A stretch of 64,000 nt of DNA from Haematobia irritans (GCF_050003625.1 NC_134398.1:204897313-204961312), one strand, 5' to 3'; counted from the first letter of the stretch, positions 1 through 11,059 are shown. Program-made: numbers and translations. Notes: a model not told the origin generated them from the sequence alone.

Positions 1-885
1 TGTTATTTCTACAGAAACTTTGTCAAAATTTTATTTCTATAGAAAATTTTGTCAACATTTTATTTTTATAGAAAATTTTATCAAAATTTTATTTCTATGG
101 AAATTTTGTCAAAATTTTATTTCTACAGAAAACTTTGCCAAATTTTAATTCTATAGAAAATTTTGTTACAATTTTATTTATACAGAAATTCTTGTCAAAA
201 TTTTATTTCTATAGAAAATTTTGTCAATCTTTTGTATCTATAGAAAATTTTTCAAAATGATATTTCTATAGAAAATTTTGTTAACATTTTATTTCTATAG
301 AAAATTTAGTAAAAAAATATATTTCTGTGGAATAATTTATCAAAATTTTATTTCTATCGAAAATTATGTCACAATTTTATTTATACAGAAATTTTTGTCA
401 AAGTTTTATTTCTATCGAAAATATTGTCAAAATATTTGTCCAAATTAAATTTCTAATTAAATTTTGTCAAAATTTTAAGTGTACAGACAATTTAGTTAAA
501 AATTTATTTCAATAGAAAATATTGTCAAAGATTTATTTCTATTGAAAATATTGTCAAAATTTTATTTCTATAGAAATTTTTGTAAAAAGTTTATATATAG
601 AAAATTTGTTAAAAATTTATTTCTGTAGACAATTTTTTTAAAAACGTTATTTCTGTAGAACATTTTGTCAACATTTTATTTCTATACAAATTTTTGTAAA
701 TTTTTTGTTGTTGTAGATTTTTTTTTTTTGAATTTTAGTTCTATAGACAATTTTTTCTCAAAATTTTTTATCTGTAGAAAATTTTGTTTACTTTTAATTT
801 CTACAGAAAATTTTGTCAAAATTTTATTTCTGTAGATAATTTTGCCAAAATTGTATTTTTATAAAAAAAAATCTACCAGTTTTTT
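1..885. repeat. 29-bp satellite array (satellite 1), left end outside window
   Basis: About 30 degenerate tandem copies of a 29-bp AT-rich unit. Each unit has the perfect 12-bp palindrome TTTCTATAGAAA, then ATTTTGTC and AAAATTTTA. Divergence between units is high (many substitutions and small indels), so this array is old. The same unit recurs in at least ten other places in the window, in both orientations. It is non-coding. Confidence 0.93.
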
Positions 886-1370
886 TAGAATTTTACCAGC
901 CGTGGCAACCGTGTTCCAGAGCCATGGAGAAAGATGGGCACCTCACAGAAACATGTATACTGACATACATACAAACAAATACCTACATATGTATGTACTA
1001 TGAATAGCCACAATGGCAACATTGGTGTATGTGGCAGAAAATATTCGACACCAAATGTGACCACTTTATTACTGCCAATAATAAATGGCAACATTTGTAT
1101 ACAATTTTTATTGTCACCCAGCAATGTGTTTGGTGAGCATACAAAGATTGAGAGACAGAGATGAATACACATACACATTAACAGAAGAAGGCTGAGCGAC
1201 CCATCTCTTTGCAAAGACCCTGCAAGCATTTTGGAGTTTGAACTATCATCGTTCGGTAAAATGTCACTATTTCGGATCGTTTGGAAGTTTTCTGGTAGTA
1301 TTATCTCAAGCCCAAAAACAGCAAGAAAGATCACTATCGCATGGGGTAGTGTCTCGAAACAAAGTAAATT
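886..1370. other. No supported gene; array-end module, then single-copy-looking DNA
   Basis: The array stops at an end-like module (CTACCAG at about 874-880, then GTGGCAACCGTG at 901-912) that also borders other copies of this satellite. From about 913 to 1370 the DNA has near-normal composition and no repeat I recognise. A 149-codon minus-strand frame covers it but has no recognisable motif and runs into the array module, so I do not call it. Confidence 0.5.
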
Positions 1371-1594
1371 CTAGAAGCGATCAAACATTTTGATATAAAC
1401 TCCTGGACATAGACCGTTTTTTAATAAAACCTCACATAATAGGTGTTTAATTAATTCCTTTTCCTCCGCTTTATGACAGCTCATGCAGTAGTCAAACTTC
1501 TCGCCAATAGTTTTTGCAAACTTGTCAGTTACGTCGTAGTTGGAGAGGAATAATTTGCAAGATCTTCCAAAACATCTAGAACTCTACCAAATTA
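1371..1594 (-). pseudogene. Non-LTR retrotransposon fragment, C-terminal Cys/His motif
   Basis: On the minus strand a frame without an ATG runs from about 1594 down to a TAG at 1371-1373. Seen directly: near its end it encodes CMSCHKAEEKELIKHLLCEV, that is a C-x2-C pair followed by H-L-L-C. Established pattern: non-LTR retrotransposons of the Jockey/I/LOA type often end their second ORF with a C-x2-C...E-x-HLLC-type motif after the reverse transcriptase or RNase H region. Inference: this is a 3' piece of such a LINE, about 70 codons long. The reverse transcriptase domain, poly-A tail and target duplication are not visible. It is far too short to function. It sits between two array-end modules. 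An unrelated small zinc-knuckle protein is the alternative, and a protein search would decide. Confidence 0.5.
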
Positions 1595-1627
1595 CCAAAC
1601 AGTAAAAAAATTACCATTTATAGTAGA

Positions 1628-1655
1628 ATTCTACCAACTGTGGCAACCGTGCTCA
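1628..1655. repeat. Satellite-associated end module (CTACCAACTGTGGCAACCGTG type)
   Basis: A second copy of the module found at 886-913, here without a long array: CTACCA followed within a few bases by GTGGCAACCGTG. In inverse orientation it appears at about 57708-57760, directly beside a 29-bp array. This suggests the terminus of a satellite-carrying element. Confidence 0.45.
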
Positions 1656-2650
1656 GAGGCCGGCTCTGAGCATTATTGCCAACGACACCATGTCTCTATC
1701 GCATCTCCTTCTGGGTATTGAAAACAGAAATAGAAAATGTTTGCAGGATATCGAAAGAATATGTTTGCAGGATATCGAAAGAATGTGTTTGCAGGATTAA
1801 ATCATTTTCGATAGAAATTTTTTGCATGGCTATATGCACTTTCGATAGAAAATGTTTGCAGGGTATGGGTATGAGTGTGTCTGTATGCGAAGGGCTTTTA
1901 CCCTTCCGTTTGCAAAAAAAGTAAATCCATTTGATTTCATTCCATACACGATGACATTGCGCAACCACTTGGCTCGTTATTCGACATGCATAGCGGCAAA
2001 AGCGAGAAATGTACATCTACGACAATGGACGGACAATGAAAGGACCAAGGACAATATGTTGTCTATCTAAAATGCAATCAATGTTCCTCGAATCCCGTAT
2101 TCATATTCGTATTTGTTACCGTTCGTTTTTGTTGTGTCTTCTTCTATTTGTGGTTCAATTGTTTCCTTCGAGTATTCTGTGTTATGGGGAACACAACATC
2201 CATGTTTTGCGACCATTACATATCACACCGGACATTGCAGCAGCATGGCCATTTGCATAAATTTCACATCACCGTAATTGTTATTGAAGGAGAAATGATT
2301 TTTTTCATGTCGTTGATTCACGTAAAGTCTTGTCACTTTGCCATAAGAAATTTCAATATTGAATTGGAGGGTTTTTGCAAATGGGTAATTTCTATCAAAA
2401 GGAAAACTCATATGTTAAAGGGTTATGATTATGTTTCTGGGTTATGGTTATGGATTATTAAACAATAAAATGGATTTAATTCAATAGCAGAGATTTTTTA
2501 GAGTACATCTTCCCAATTTACTTGGAAAGTTCAGGGAATGCAGATGATGGTTATTTGATGAAAATTGGATAGAATTTTTTTTTTTTAATATTTAAATAAA
2601 CAGAAGAACATCTCCTGGTTCGATTTTTAAGTAATTTATCCTTTGTACGA
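1656..2650. other. No supported gene; short 24-bp tandem repeat at 1738-1800
   Basis: At 1738-1800 a 24-bp unit starting TGTTTGCAGGATATCGAAAG is repeated about 2.5 times, and a diverged copy lies near 1848-1862. The rest is single-copy-looking AT-rich sequence. Overlapping frames of 60-106 codons on both strands show no recognisable protein. Confidence 0.5.
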
Positions 2651-2654
2651 GTAT

Positions 2655-3821
2655 ATGACACCCGATATTTATATAGGATGGGGGATATATTAACTTTGTC
2701 GTTCCGTTAGTAACACATCGAGATATTGCTCTAAGACCCCATAAAGTCTATACATTCTGGGTCGTGGTGAAAATCTAAGTCGATCTAAGCATGTCCGTCC
2801 GTTCGTCCGTCCGTTCGTCCGTCCGTCTGTTGAAATCACGATAACTTCCGCACGAAACTACCTATCGACTTGAAACTTGGTATAAGTAGTGGTTATTGGT
2901 GTAGGTCGGATGGTTTTTCAAATGGGCCATATTGGACCACTTTTAAGTATAGCCCCCATATAAACCGACCCCTAGATTTGGCTAGCGGAGCCTCTTAGAG
3001 AAGCAAATTTCATCCGATCCGGTTGAAATTTGGTACGTGGTGTTAGTATATAGTATCTAACAACCATGCAAAAATTGGTCTATATCGGTCCATAATTATA
3101 TATAGCCCCCATATAAACCGATTCCCTGATTTGACCTCCGGAGCCTTTTGGAGGAGTAAAATTCATCCGATCCGGTTGAAATTTGATACGAGGTATCTAA
3201 CATTCATGCAAAAATTGGTCCATATCGGTCGATAATTATATATAACCCCCATATAAGCCGATCCCCATATTTGACATCCGGAGCATTTTGAAGGAGAAAA
3301 ATTCTCCCGATCCGGTTGAAATTTGGTACATGGTGTTAGTATATGGTCTCTAACAACCACGTATAATTTGGTGCATATCGGTCCATAATTATATATAACA
3401 CCCATTTAAACCGATCCCCAGATTTGACAAACGGATCCTCTTGGGGAAGCAAAATTCATCCGAACCGGTTGAAATTTGGTACATTGCTCTAGAATATGGC
3501 CGCTAACAACCATGCCAAAATTGGTCCATATCGGTCTGTAGTTATACATAGCCGATCCCCAAGTACATAAAAATTGGTCCATATCGGTTCACAATCATGG
3601 TTGCCACTGGAACTAAAAATAATCTACCAAAATTTTATTTCTATAGAAAATGTTGTCAAAATTGTATTTCTATAGAAAATTTTGTCAACATTTTATTTCT
3701 ATAGAAAATTTTGTCAAAATTTTATTTCTATAGAAAATTTTGTCAACATTTTATTTCTATAGAAAATTTTGTCAAAATTTTATTTCTACAGAAAATTTGG
3801 CAAACTGAATTATATACGTAT
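2655..3821 (+). mobile_element. DINE-1-like (Helentron-type) element, family A copy A0, 5' part
   Basis: Order of blocks: degenerate 5' end (ATAGGATGGGGGATATATT); a conserved block with GACCCCATAAAG and GTCGATCTAAGCATG; a GTCC/GTTC microsatellite (2789-2826); 153-bp repeats (about 2935-3590); a TGGTTGCCACT module; a short 29-bp array (3610-3800); and the 3' domain start GAATTATATACGTATTTA. This layout matches Drosophila DINE-1 (microsatellite core plus tandem repeats of about 150 bp). No coding capacity is expected. The copy is split by the piggyBac element at a TTAA within its 3' domain. Confidence 0.75.
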
Positions 3822-3825
3822 TTAA

Positions 3826-3840
3826 CCCTCCGATGAGTGA
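3826..3840 (+). repeat. piggyBac left terminal inverted repeat
   Basis: CCCTCCGATGAGTGA directly after the TTAA at 3822-3825. It is the perfect inverse of 5850-5864. Confidence 0.95.
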
Positions 3841-4138
3841 GAAGGTCCCTAGGGACCTTTTTGCCTTTTCAAACTGAAATTACTTCTACTTCGGCCACTA
3901 CAACCCACCCCCAAAGTTACTCTGTGTTCCAAGAGTATTTTGTTGTACATCTTATGGGAAAAAAAAATCAAGCCGATCGGATCATTACTTTAGGAGTTAT
4001 TTAGGTTTTAGTGAGAATAGTACGCGGACGTGTGAATAGGTCCGTATGGACATTGTACTGAATTTCACTAATAAATGCATGTTTTTGGGCATCATTATAC
4101 TTTTTTTATTGTTTCACCATATAATTTACTTGTTCTGA

Positions 4139-5670
4139 ACACAAAGACCTAAACTCAAAGGCGTTAGGGATGATGATAAAAACAAAACAAATCGTAAAGG
4201 CAGGGAGGTTACAGCTGCATGGAATTTGGCAAATCCCACGAAGAAAAAGGAGTGGAAGCCAGTGACAGTGAAAGAGTTTGACGCCTTTGTAGCTATTCTT
4301 TTGTATGCTGGACTCACAAGATCAAACCATGAACCAGCTATGGAATTATGGGACGCGACGCGTTGCCTAATATACAAAGCTGCGTTGTCGTATGATCGCT
4401 TCATGTGTATAAAGCAATTTATTCGATTCGACAATGGAAACACTCGGCAACAGCGACTCATCAACAGCAAAACTGCGGCTATTGGCGACATTTGGGAAAT
4501 GTTGCTACATAACTTGGCAGCAGCTTACACTCCTCATGAAGCATTAACATTTGATGAGCTGTTGTTCCCTTACAGAGGCCACACCCGCTTCACACACTAT
4601 ATTCCGTCAAAGTCAGCTAAGTATGGTTTGAAAGTATGGTGGTTATGCGACTCACAGAGTTATTATCCTGTGAAGGGAATTATATATTCTGGAAAACTGC
4701 CAAACCAACAACGGGAAATAAACCAAAGGCAGAACGTAATGCTGGATCTTGTGGAAAAATATTTAGATGCTGGCCGTACTATATACGCGGATAATTTCTT
4801 TACCACTCTTGACTTGGCGCGTATTTTGTTGAAGAGGAAGACCGTATATGTTGGTACAGTGCGCTACAACAAAACATTCATTCCACAGGAGTTCAAGAAG
4901 AACCCGAAGCGCACCATCAATAGTACGTTATTTGGGTTCAACGAGGGGGATATATCGTTATGCTCATACGTGCCGAAAAAAAATAAAGTGGTGAACGTGC
5001 TCTCCACAATGCACTACACCTGCCTCGTTGACGAGCCAACCGAGAAGCGGAAGCCCTATGACATATTTTGTTAGATTACAACGCCAACAAATGCGGCGTT
5101 GATACCATTGATCAAATGCTAGGCACTTACAGCTGCAAAAAAGCAACACAACGATGGCCGTTGACCATGTTTTATAATATGCTGGACGTCGCTGCATTGG
5201 CTGCTTTTACGATTTATAACGAAATGAAGCCTATAAAAAGGAGTGACAGACGGCGGTCGTTCTTGTTACTGCTAACGAAATAATTGGTCACACCAAATAT
5301 CGAAGAATGTACCCTGAACAACCATATAACTTCATATCCAAGGATACGCAATGCGATGGAAGCATTCGAAGTCAGGGTAAGAGAAACATCTTCAAATTCA
5401 AGAATGGAATATATATTTATTTGTTTTTTATTTTTCTTTTCATTTCATGTATTACCAAGACCGATGGAAGGCAATGTACCATCGTTTGCGGCTAGGTCAG
5501 GTAGACCGTCATGTAGGCTTTGCCGTTTTGAGTACAGGCGGCAGCGGAAAACGCGGGCATTCTGCTTCGGCTGCGGCAACGCTGTTTGCGGAGAACATAT
5601 CACACTTTTACATCGCTGCAACACTTGCGCACAGGGCAGGGGACAAGAAGTACACGATCAACAACAATAA
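4139..5670 (+). pseudogene. piggyBac transposase, broken (N-terminus lost, frameshift, stop)
   Basis: Cut-and-paste transposase of the DDE_Tnp_1_7 (piggyBac) family. An open frame without an ATG begins after a stop at 4136-4138 and runs to TAG at 5072-5074. Counting from codon 4226, it holds the first two catalytic aspartates: D110 in LTFDELLFPYRG and D189 in IYADNFFTTLD. Their 79-residue spacing fits the family. The frame then shifts by one base near 5062-5070. The downstream frame carries LDYNANKCGVDTIDQM with the third aspartate, then a TAA at 5281-5283, then a C-terminal cysteine-rich zinc-binding tail (CRLC...CFGCGNAVCGEH...HRCNTC) ending at 5670. So all three catalytic aspartates and the zinc tail survive as remnants. 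The N-terminal part with the start codon is missing, which indicates an internal deletion. A hydrophobic T-rich stretch (about 5400-5460) inside the tail may be an insertion or a former intron. Not functional as it stands. Confidence 0.93.
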
Positions 5671-5849
5671 TTTTTAAATTTTTTTATAATAATCTTAAGA
5701 AAATTCAAGCAAAAAAAAAATTGAAAAAATAATTATTGTATGTAGAATTTAGTTATAAACAATAAAAACAAAACAAAAAATCAAAACAAAAAAAAAAAAT
5801 TATATGAAAAAACATGATTTACAAAAAAGGTCCGTAGAGTTCAGAACTG

Positions 5850-5864
5850 TCACTCATCGGAGGG
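5850..5864 (-). repeat. piggyBac right terminal inverted repeat
   Basis: TCACTCATCGGAGGG, the inverse of 3826-3840, followed by the TTAA target duplicate at 5865-5868. Confidence 0.95.
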
Positions 5865-5868
5865 TTAA

Positions 5869-6014
5869 CCGGTCTTTTTTAGTTTAATATATACCACGTA
5901 TGGACTAACTTACAATTTAGAAGACGGTGCTAGGAAGTTTTCAGATACCTTGCCAACATTTTATTTCTATAGAAAATTTTGTCAAACTGAATCATATACG
6001 TATTTAATCGGCCT
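5869..6014 (+). mobile_element. Family A 3' domain remnants (A0 tail and start of A0b)
   Basis: Bases 5869-5952 continue the 3' domain interrupted by piggyBac (CCGGTCTTTTTTAG...TTTAATATATACCACG) and stop at GATACCTTGCC. Bases 5953-6014 restart with two 29-bp units and AATCATATACGTATTTAATC, which is a second, truncated family A copy. That copy is itself interrupted by A1 at 6015; its own 3' end resumes at about 8014. Confidence 0.6.
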
Positions 6015-6284
6015 TTTTATACCCTCCATCATAGGATGGGGGTATATTAACTTTGTCATTCCGTTTGTAACACATCGAAATATTGCTCTAAGACCCCATA
6101 AAGTATATATATTCTGGGTCGTGGTGAAATTCTGAGTCGATCTAAGCATGTCCGTCCGTCCGTCCGTCTGTTGAAATCACACTAACTTCCGAACGAAACA
6201 AGCTATCGACTTGAAACTTGGCACAAGTAGTTGTTATCGATGTAGGTCAGATGGTTTTGAAAATGGGCCATATCGGTCCACTTT

Positions 6285-7195
6285 TACGTATAGCCCCCAT
6301 ATAAAGGGACCCTCAGATTTGGCTTGTGGAGCCTCTAACAGAAGCATATGTCATCCGATCCGGCTGAAATTTTGTACATAGTGTTGGTATATGGTCATTA
6401 ACAACCATGCAAAATTTGGTCCACATTGGTCCATAATTATATATAGCCCCCATATAAACCGATCCCCAGATTTGGCTTGCGGAGCCTAAAACAGAAGCAA
6501 ATTTCATCCGATCCGGCTGAAATTTGGTACATGGTGTTGGTATATGGTCTCTAACAACCATGCAAAAATTGGTCCACATCGGTCCATAATTATATATAGC
6601 CCCCATATAAACCGATCCCCAGATTTGGCTTGCGGAGCCTAAAAGAGAAGCAAATTTCATCCGAGCCGGCTGAAATTTGGTATATGATGTTGGTATATGG
6701 TCTCTAACAACCATGCAAAAATTGGTCCACATCGGTCCATAATTATATATAACCCCCATATAAACCGATCCCCAGATTTGGCTTGCGGAGCCTCAAAGGG
6801 AAGCAAATTTCATCCGATCCTGCTGAAATTTGGTACATGATGTTGATATATGGTCTCTAACAACCATGCAAAAATTGGTCCACATCGGTTCATAATTATA
6901 TATAGCCCCCATATAAACCGATCCCCAGATTTGGCTTGCGAAGACTCCAAGAGAAGTAAATTTCATCCAAGCCGGTTGTAATTTGGAACATGGTGTTAGT
7001 ATATGATATTTAACAACCGTGCCAGAATTGATCCATATCGGTCCATAATTATATATAGCCCCCATATAAAATGTTCTCCAGAGTTGACCTCCGGAGCCTC
7101 TTGGAGGAGCAAAATTCATCCGATCCGGTTCAAATTAGGAACGTGGTGTTAGTATATGGTCGCTAACAACCATACCAAAATTGGTCCAATCACAC
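6285..7195. repeat. 153-bp tandem repeats of family A
   Basis: About six units, each with a ...TATAGCCCCCATATAAACCG... core. The spacing between successive cores (for example about 6440 and 6593) is 153 bp. On the minus strand the units stay open and read as repeated 51-residue blocks with YMGAIYNYGPMWTNF; this is a by-product of a repeat length divisible by three. Confidence 0.85.
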
Positions 7196-7249
7196 AAAAA
7201 TTGGTCCATATCGGTTCATAATCATGGTTGCCACTAGAGCCAAAAATAA

Positions 7250-7775
7250 TCTACCAAAATTTTATTTCTATAGAAAATTTTGTCAAAATTTTATATCTAT
7301 AGAAAATTTTGTCAAAATTTTATTTCGATAGAAAATTTTGTCAAAATTTTATTTCGATAGAAAATTTTGTCAAAATTTTATTTCTGGAGAAAATTTTGTT
7401 AAAATTTTATTCGGTTCATAATAAAATTTTCATCATTTTCAAAATTTTATTTTTATAGAAAATTCTGTCAAAATTTTATTTCTATAGAAAATTTTGTTCA
7501 AATTTTATTCGGTTCATAATCATGGTTGCCACTCCAGCCACAAATAATCTACCAAGATTTTATTTCTATAGAAAATTTTGTCAAAAGTTTATTTCTATAG
7601 AAAATTTTGTTAAAATTTTATTTCTGTAGAAATTTTTGTCAAAATTTTCTTTCTATAGAATATTTTGTCAACATTTTTATTTCTATAGAAAATTTTGTGA
7701 AAATTTTATTTCTATAGAAAATTTTGTTAAAATTTTATTTCTATAGAAAATTTTTTCAAAATTTTATGTCTACTT
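7250..7775. repeat. 29-bp satellite 1 arrays inside A1
   Basis: Two blocks of the TTTCTATAGAAA-centred unit, about five and eight copies, separated by a second copy of the TTCGGTTCATAATCATGG / GGTTGCCACT module at about 7507-7555. Confidence 0.88.
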
Positions 7776-7975
7776 TGCCAAACTGAATTATATACGTATT
7801 GGATCGATCTTTTTTGATTCAATATATACCACGTACAATACAATTTAGAAGATGGTGTTAGGAGGTTTTAAGATACCTTGCCATCGGCAAGCGTTACCGC
7901 AACTTAAGTAATTCGATTGTGGATGGCAATGTTTAGAAAAAATTTCTACGCAATCCATGATGGAGGGTACATAAG

Positions 7976-8011
7976 CTTCGGCCTGGCCGAACTTACGGCC
8001 GTATATACTTG
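7976..8011 (+). repeat. Family A 3' terminus with paired palindromes
   Basis: TTCGGCCTGGCCGAA and TACGGCCGTA are adjacent short palindromes, followed by TATACTTG. The same terminus occurs in inverse orientation at 21946, 32498 and about 62042, and a closely similar one ends family C (50164). A GC-rich hairpin just inside the 3' end is typical of Helitron/Helentron elements. Confidence 0.7.
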
Positions 8012-8206
8012 CTTATTTTAATATATACCACGTATGGACTAACTTACAATTTAAAAGACAGTGTTGGGAAGTTTTAAGATACCTTGCCAACGGCAAGTGT
8101 TACCGCAACCCAAGTAATTCGATTGTGGATGACAGTGTTTAGTAGAAGTTTCTACGCAATCCATGGATAAGATTCGGCCTGCCTGAAATTACGGTCCTAT
8201 ATACAT
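8012..8206 (+). mobile_element. Family A 3' domain, older truncated copy
   Basis: It repeats the last 190 bp of A1 with about 10% differences: TTTAATATATACCACGTATGG through a decayed terminus TTCGGCCTGCCTGAA. It is best read as the tail of the copy (5953-6014) into which A1 inserted. Confidence 0.65.
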
Positions 8207-9533
8207 GTTGTATTATTATTTACAAGTAAAATATGCCAAATATGATCTATGCCAAAAACTTGTCCAACTGATATAGGCTTGAATTCTTCCTCTTGTTGAA
8301 AAAGTTTGTACCTATAATTAGGTGTAAAGCTTGATGTGAATGAGAATTGTTTGGATAGTGAGCGAAAAATAATGTAATCAGAAATCACTGTCCCACATAA
8401 CTCAATCCATCCATAGAGGGATGTGTGTGTCATACTAGAGATTTGTAGTGGTGGACACCGTGAGTGTAGTAGGTATATGTATAGAATGGGAATTAAAATT
8501 ACTATATTGATTTTAGGAAGTATATGTAGACAATAAAACATGAATATTGGAGTATCGTGTAGTGTTGGGAGATTAGTATGTACGAATGAAATATGTCGAC
8601 ATCTCTTTTTAAATCGATTAGTCGAAAATTCGATTTCATTTCCGTGATAAAATAAACATAGAAAACCGAACACTTCAACCTGCTACAAATGAAATGACAA
8701 ACTCGCTTTACCATCCCATGTCCCCGCTGGCAAAAGTCCTTGTCAATTCAAGAACTTTAAGTGTAAACTTTATAAAAATTATTATTTCGCAACATAAAAC
8801 CAAGTTTATCCATTTTATACTTACCTTTCATTAATTGAAATAAACGTAAAGTTTGTTTTACTCTCTTGCCAGTAAAAAACTTCTCGTCATGTCGCCAGCA
8901 CCATTAATAACCCCATCTAAGAAAAAACAAAGAGTTATTCAACTTTGCTACAGTTGAGGAAGAGCTCTACTACGTGTTCATTGAATGGGTGTTCTTTTGT
9001 GTTGTTTTAGATTTTCTCAATTTCGATTTTTTTTCTCTTTGCCATTTGCCAAGAAATTACTTTCCTGATTAGTTCGAACATCTGTCAATTATGACAAATA
9101 ACATAATAAGGAATTCAACGAAGCGTGCCATAAACTGTCAGAAAAAGAAGGACTTCACTTACATGCATTTCCTCCATTCGCAATGTCTTCCTGCCAATTT
9201 TGTAGCAGTAAATGGCAATAAGAAGTCATGCAAGGACCATGCAAGAAATTCGTCCGGTTTTTTTTTTCAAATGGGTTTTTATATGGCATGTGAATATGAA
9301 TGAGTGAGGGCCTGTGAAAGGCGGTGTGTATGATACAAGAGCTATAAATGTGGAAATTTATATATTGGAAAAATAAATGGAAGTGACTATGAAATGCAAT
9401 TTTTTTGCTGGTAGTTTTGATGTCGTTACTCTCCCCTATTTATGAAAGACTTTTTATAAAAGAAATTTCCAAGTTAGTTGGTATTATTGATTGGTTATAA
9501 TATTTAATGCATTTTGTTGATATTTTCTTCAAG
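8207..9533. other. No supported gene
   Basis: Single-copy-looking AT-rich DNA. The longest frame (158 codons, minus strand, 8197-8673) starts inside the decayed repeat end and has no recognisable motif. Nothing else stands out. Confidence 0.5.
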
Positions 9534-9593
9534 GTAAGAAAATATGGGAAAAAACACATCCCCGCTTCTGAGCCAAAGAAGCGGAAAATTGAA
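9534..9593 (+). other. Possible 60-nt internal exon with a basic NLS-like peptide
   Basis: A pyrimidine-rich acceptor (TATTTTCTTCAAG, AG at 9532-9533) is followed by 60 nt open in one frame, encoding VRKYGKKHIPASEPKKRKIE. A consensus donor GTAAGG follows at 9594-9599. The length is a multiple of three. PKKRKIE resembles a monopartite nuclear localisation signal. No neighbouring exon was identified, so this is only a candidate and may be chance. Confidence 0.25.
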
Positions 9594-9676
9594 GTAAGGA
9601 TACCCTTAAGAAACAATTCTCTTTAAAATTTGAGTTTTGCCTACTTGATGCTAGGAAACGAATTTCAATTAATTCG

Positions 9677-10658
9677 TTTTTATACCCTGCGCCACACTGT
9701 GGAACTGGGTATTATAAGTTAGTGCATATGTTTGCAATAATGCCCAGGGTGGGTCCCTTAGTCGATCTAGCCATGTCCTTCTGTCCGTTTGTCTGTGAAC
9801 ACATTTTTGTGATCAAAGTCTAGGTCGCAGTTTAAGTCCAATCACCTTCAAATTTGGCGCAAGTTCCTGGTTGGGTCAGAATAGAACCCTATCTCATATA
9901 TATCTTTCGCCCGATATGCACTTATACGGCCCCAGAAGCCAGAGTTTTACTCTGATTTGCTTGAAATTTTGCACCAGGAGAACAATAAGTACTGCAGTCA
10001 GGTGTGCCAAATTTGGTTGAAATCGGTTCAGATTGAGATTTAACTCCCATATATAATTTATACCTAATTTATTTAAAATTTTGCACAAGAAGAACAATTA
10101 GTACTATAGTCAAGTGTGCCCAATTTTATTGAAATCGGTTCAGATTTAGATATAGCTCCCATATATATCTTTCGCCCGATATGGACTGATACGGTCCCAG
10201 AAGCAAGAGTTTTACCCCAACTTGGTTGAAATTTTGCACAGGGAGTAGAATTAGCATTGTAGTTATGCGTGCCAAATTTCGTTGAAATCGCTTCAGATTT
10301 AGATATAGCTTCCATATATAGCTTTCGCCCGATTTACACTCATATGACCACAGAGGCTAATTTTTTGCTCCGAGTTAGTTGAAATTTTGCAGAGGGAGTA
10401 GAATTAGCATTGTAGTCATGCGTGCAAAATTTGGTTGAAATCGGTTCAGATTTAGATATAGCTCCAATATATAGCTTTCGGCCGATTTACACTCATATGA
10501 CCACAGAGGCCAATTTTTGCTCCGATTTAGTTGAAATTTTGCACAGGGAGTAGAATTAGCATTGTTGCTATGCATGCCAAATTTGGTTGAAATCGGTTCA
10601 GATTTAGATATAGCTCCCATATATATGTTTTTCTGATTTCGACAAAAATGGTCAAAAT
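9677..10658 (+). mobile_element. DINE-1-like element, family D copy D1, 5' half
   Basis: It starts TATACCCTGCGCCACACTGT, continues through GTCGATCTAGCCATGTCC and a short GTCC/GTCT core (about 9774-9802), then about five 153-bp units (9880-10625) with cores ATATAGCTCCCATATATA. It is interrupted after GTCAAAAT (10651-10658) by hAT element 1 and resumes at 14261. Confidence 0.75.
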
Positions 10659-11059
10659 CAGGGCTGTGGAGTCGGAGTCGGAGTCGGAGTCTTGGAGTCG
10701 GAGTCTGAAGATTTGGCTGGAGTCGGAGTCGGAGTCGGAGTCGTAAAAATTTTGCTCGACTCCGACTCCGGCTAAACCAAATTTTTTAAAACACTTCACA
10801 TTTTTGTAACTAAAAAAGTTTTTACGCAAATTAGTTTCCAATGCGTTATGCATTCGATCAATGTACACCACGATTGGAAATAAAAATCAACTTCCAATTA
10901 CGGCTATCATTTTATGTTTCCTAGAATGTTAGACTAGCAAATGGGCTGGATCGATCCATTTTAATCGCCATATCAATTTATTTGAAATAATTCGAACAAT
11001 AATTCGAATTTATTGTTTTTAATTTTATTTTAAGGCTATATACCTACACACATATGACA

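Larger units (their letters stand above)
3822..5868 (+). mobile_element. piggyBac-family transposon, inactive copy
   Basis: The element lies between duplicated TTAA sites (3822-3825 and 5865-5868). Its perfect 15-bp terminal inverted repeats are CCCTCCGATGAGTGA at 3826-3840 and the reverse complement at 5850-5864. TTAA target choice and CCC-type termini are hallmarks of piggyBac. It interrupts the 3' domain of family A element A0; the empty site can be read in the paralogue at about 7787-7830. Total length about 2.05 kb. It carries a broken transposase on the same strand. Confidence 0.95.
6015..8011 (+). mobile_element. DINE-1-like element, family A copy A1, structurally complete
   Basis: Reference copy of the family. 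The 5' hairpin is TACCCTCCATCATAGGATGG. It is followed by a conserved block with CCCATAAAGTATATATATTC, the (GTCC)n core at 6149-6172, about six 153-bp units (6285-7195), the TGGTTGCCACT module (repeated near 7224 and 7523), two 29-bp arrays (7250-7775) and a 3' domain (7785-8011). It ends in a palindrome-rich 3' terminus (TTCGGCCTGGCCGAA at 7977-7991 and TACGGCCGTA at 7994-8003) before ACTTG. There is no transposase: it is non-autonomous, presumably mobilised by a Helentron/Helitron rolling-circle enzyme. It is inserted into another family A copy. Confidence 0.82.

Noticed and set aside
885..1334. 149-codon minus-strand frame
   Set aside because: Hydrophobic, no recognisable domain, and its end runs into the satellite-edge module; not enough to call a gene.
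2660..2770. TATA-type promoter suggested by CCCATAAAG/TATATATA motifs in DINE 5' blocks
   Set aside because: These motifs are conserved parts of the element's 5' block and no transcription unit follows them.
5377..5459. Intron in the piggyBac C-terminal region (GGTAAGAG ... ACCAAG)
   Set aside because: Splicing these sites would enter a frame that stops soon after, whereas reading through keeps the cysteine-rich tail in frame.
6313..7119. Minus-strand frames encoding repeated YMGAIYNYGPMWTNF blocks; similar ones at 33277-33687, 43027-43716, 62456-62719 and 63035-63532
   Set aside because: Same cause: antisense translation of family A 153-bp units.
8197..8673. 158-codon minus-strand frame
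   Set aside because: Starts in a decayed repeat end, low-complexity aromatic/Ile-rich composition, no motif, no splice or start context of note.
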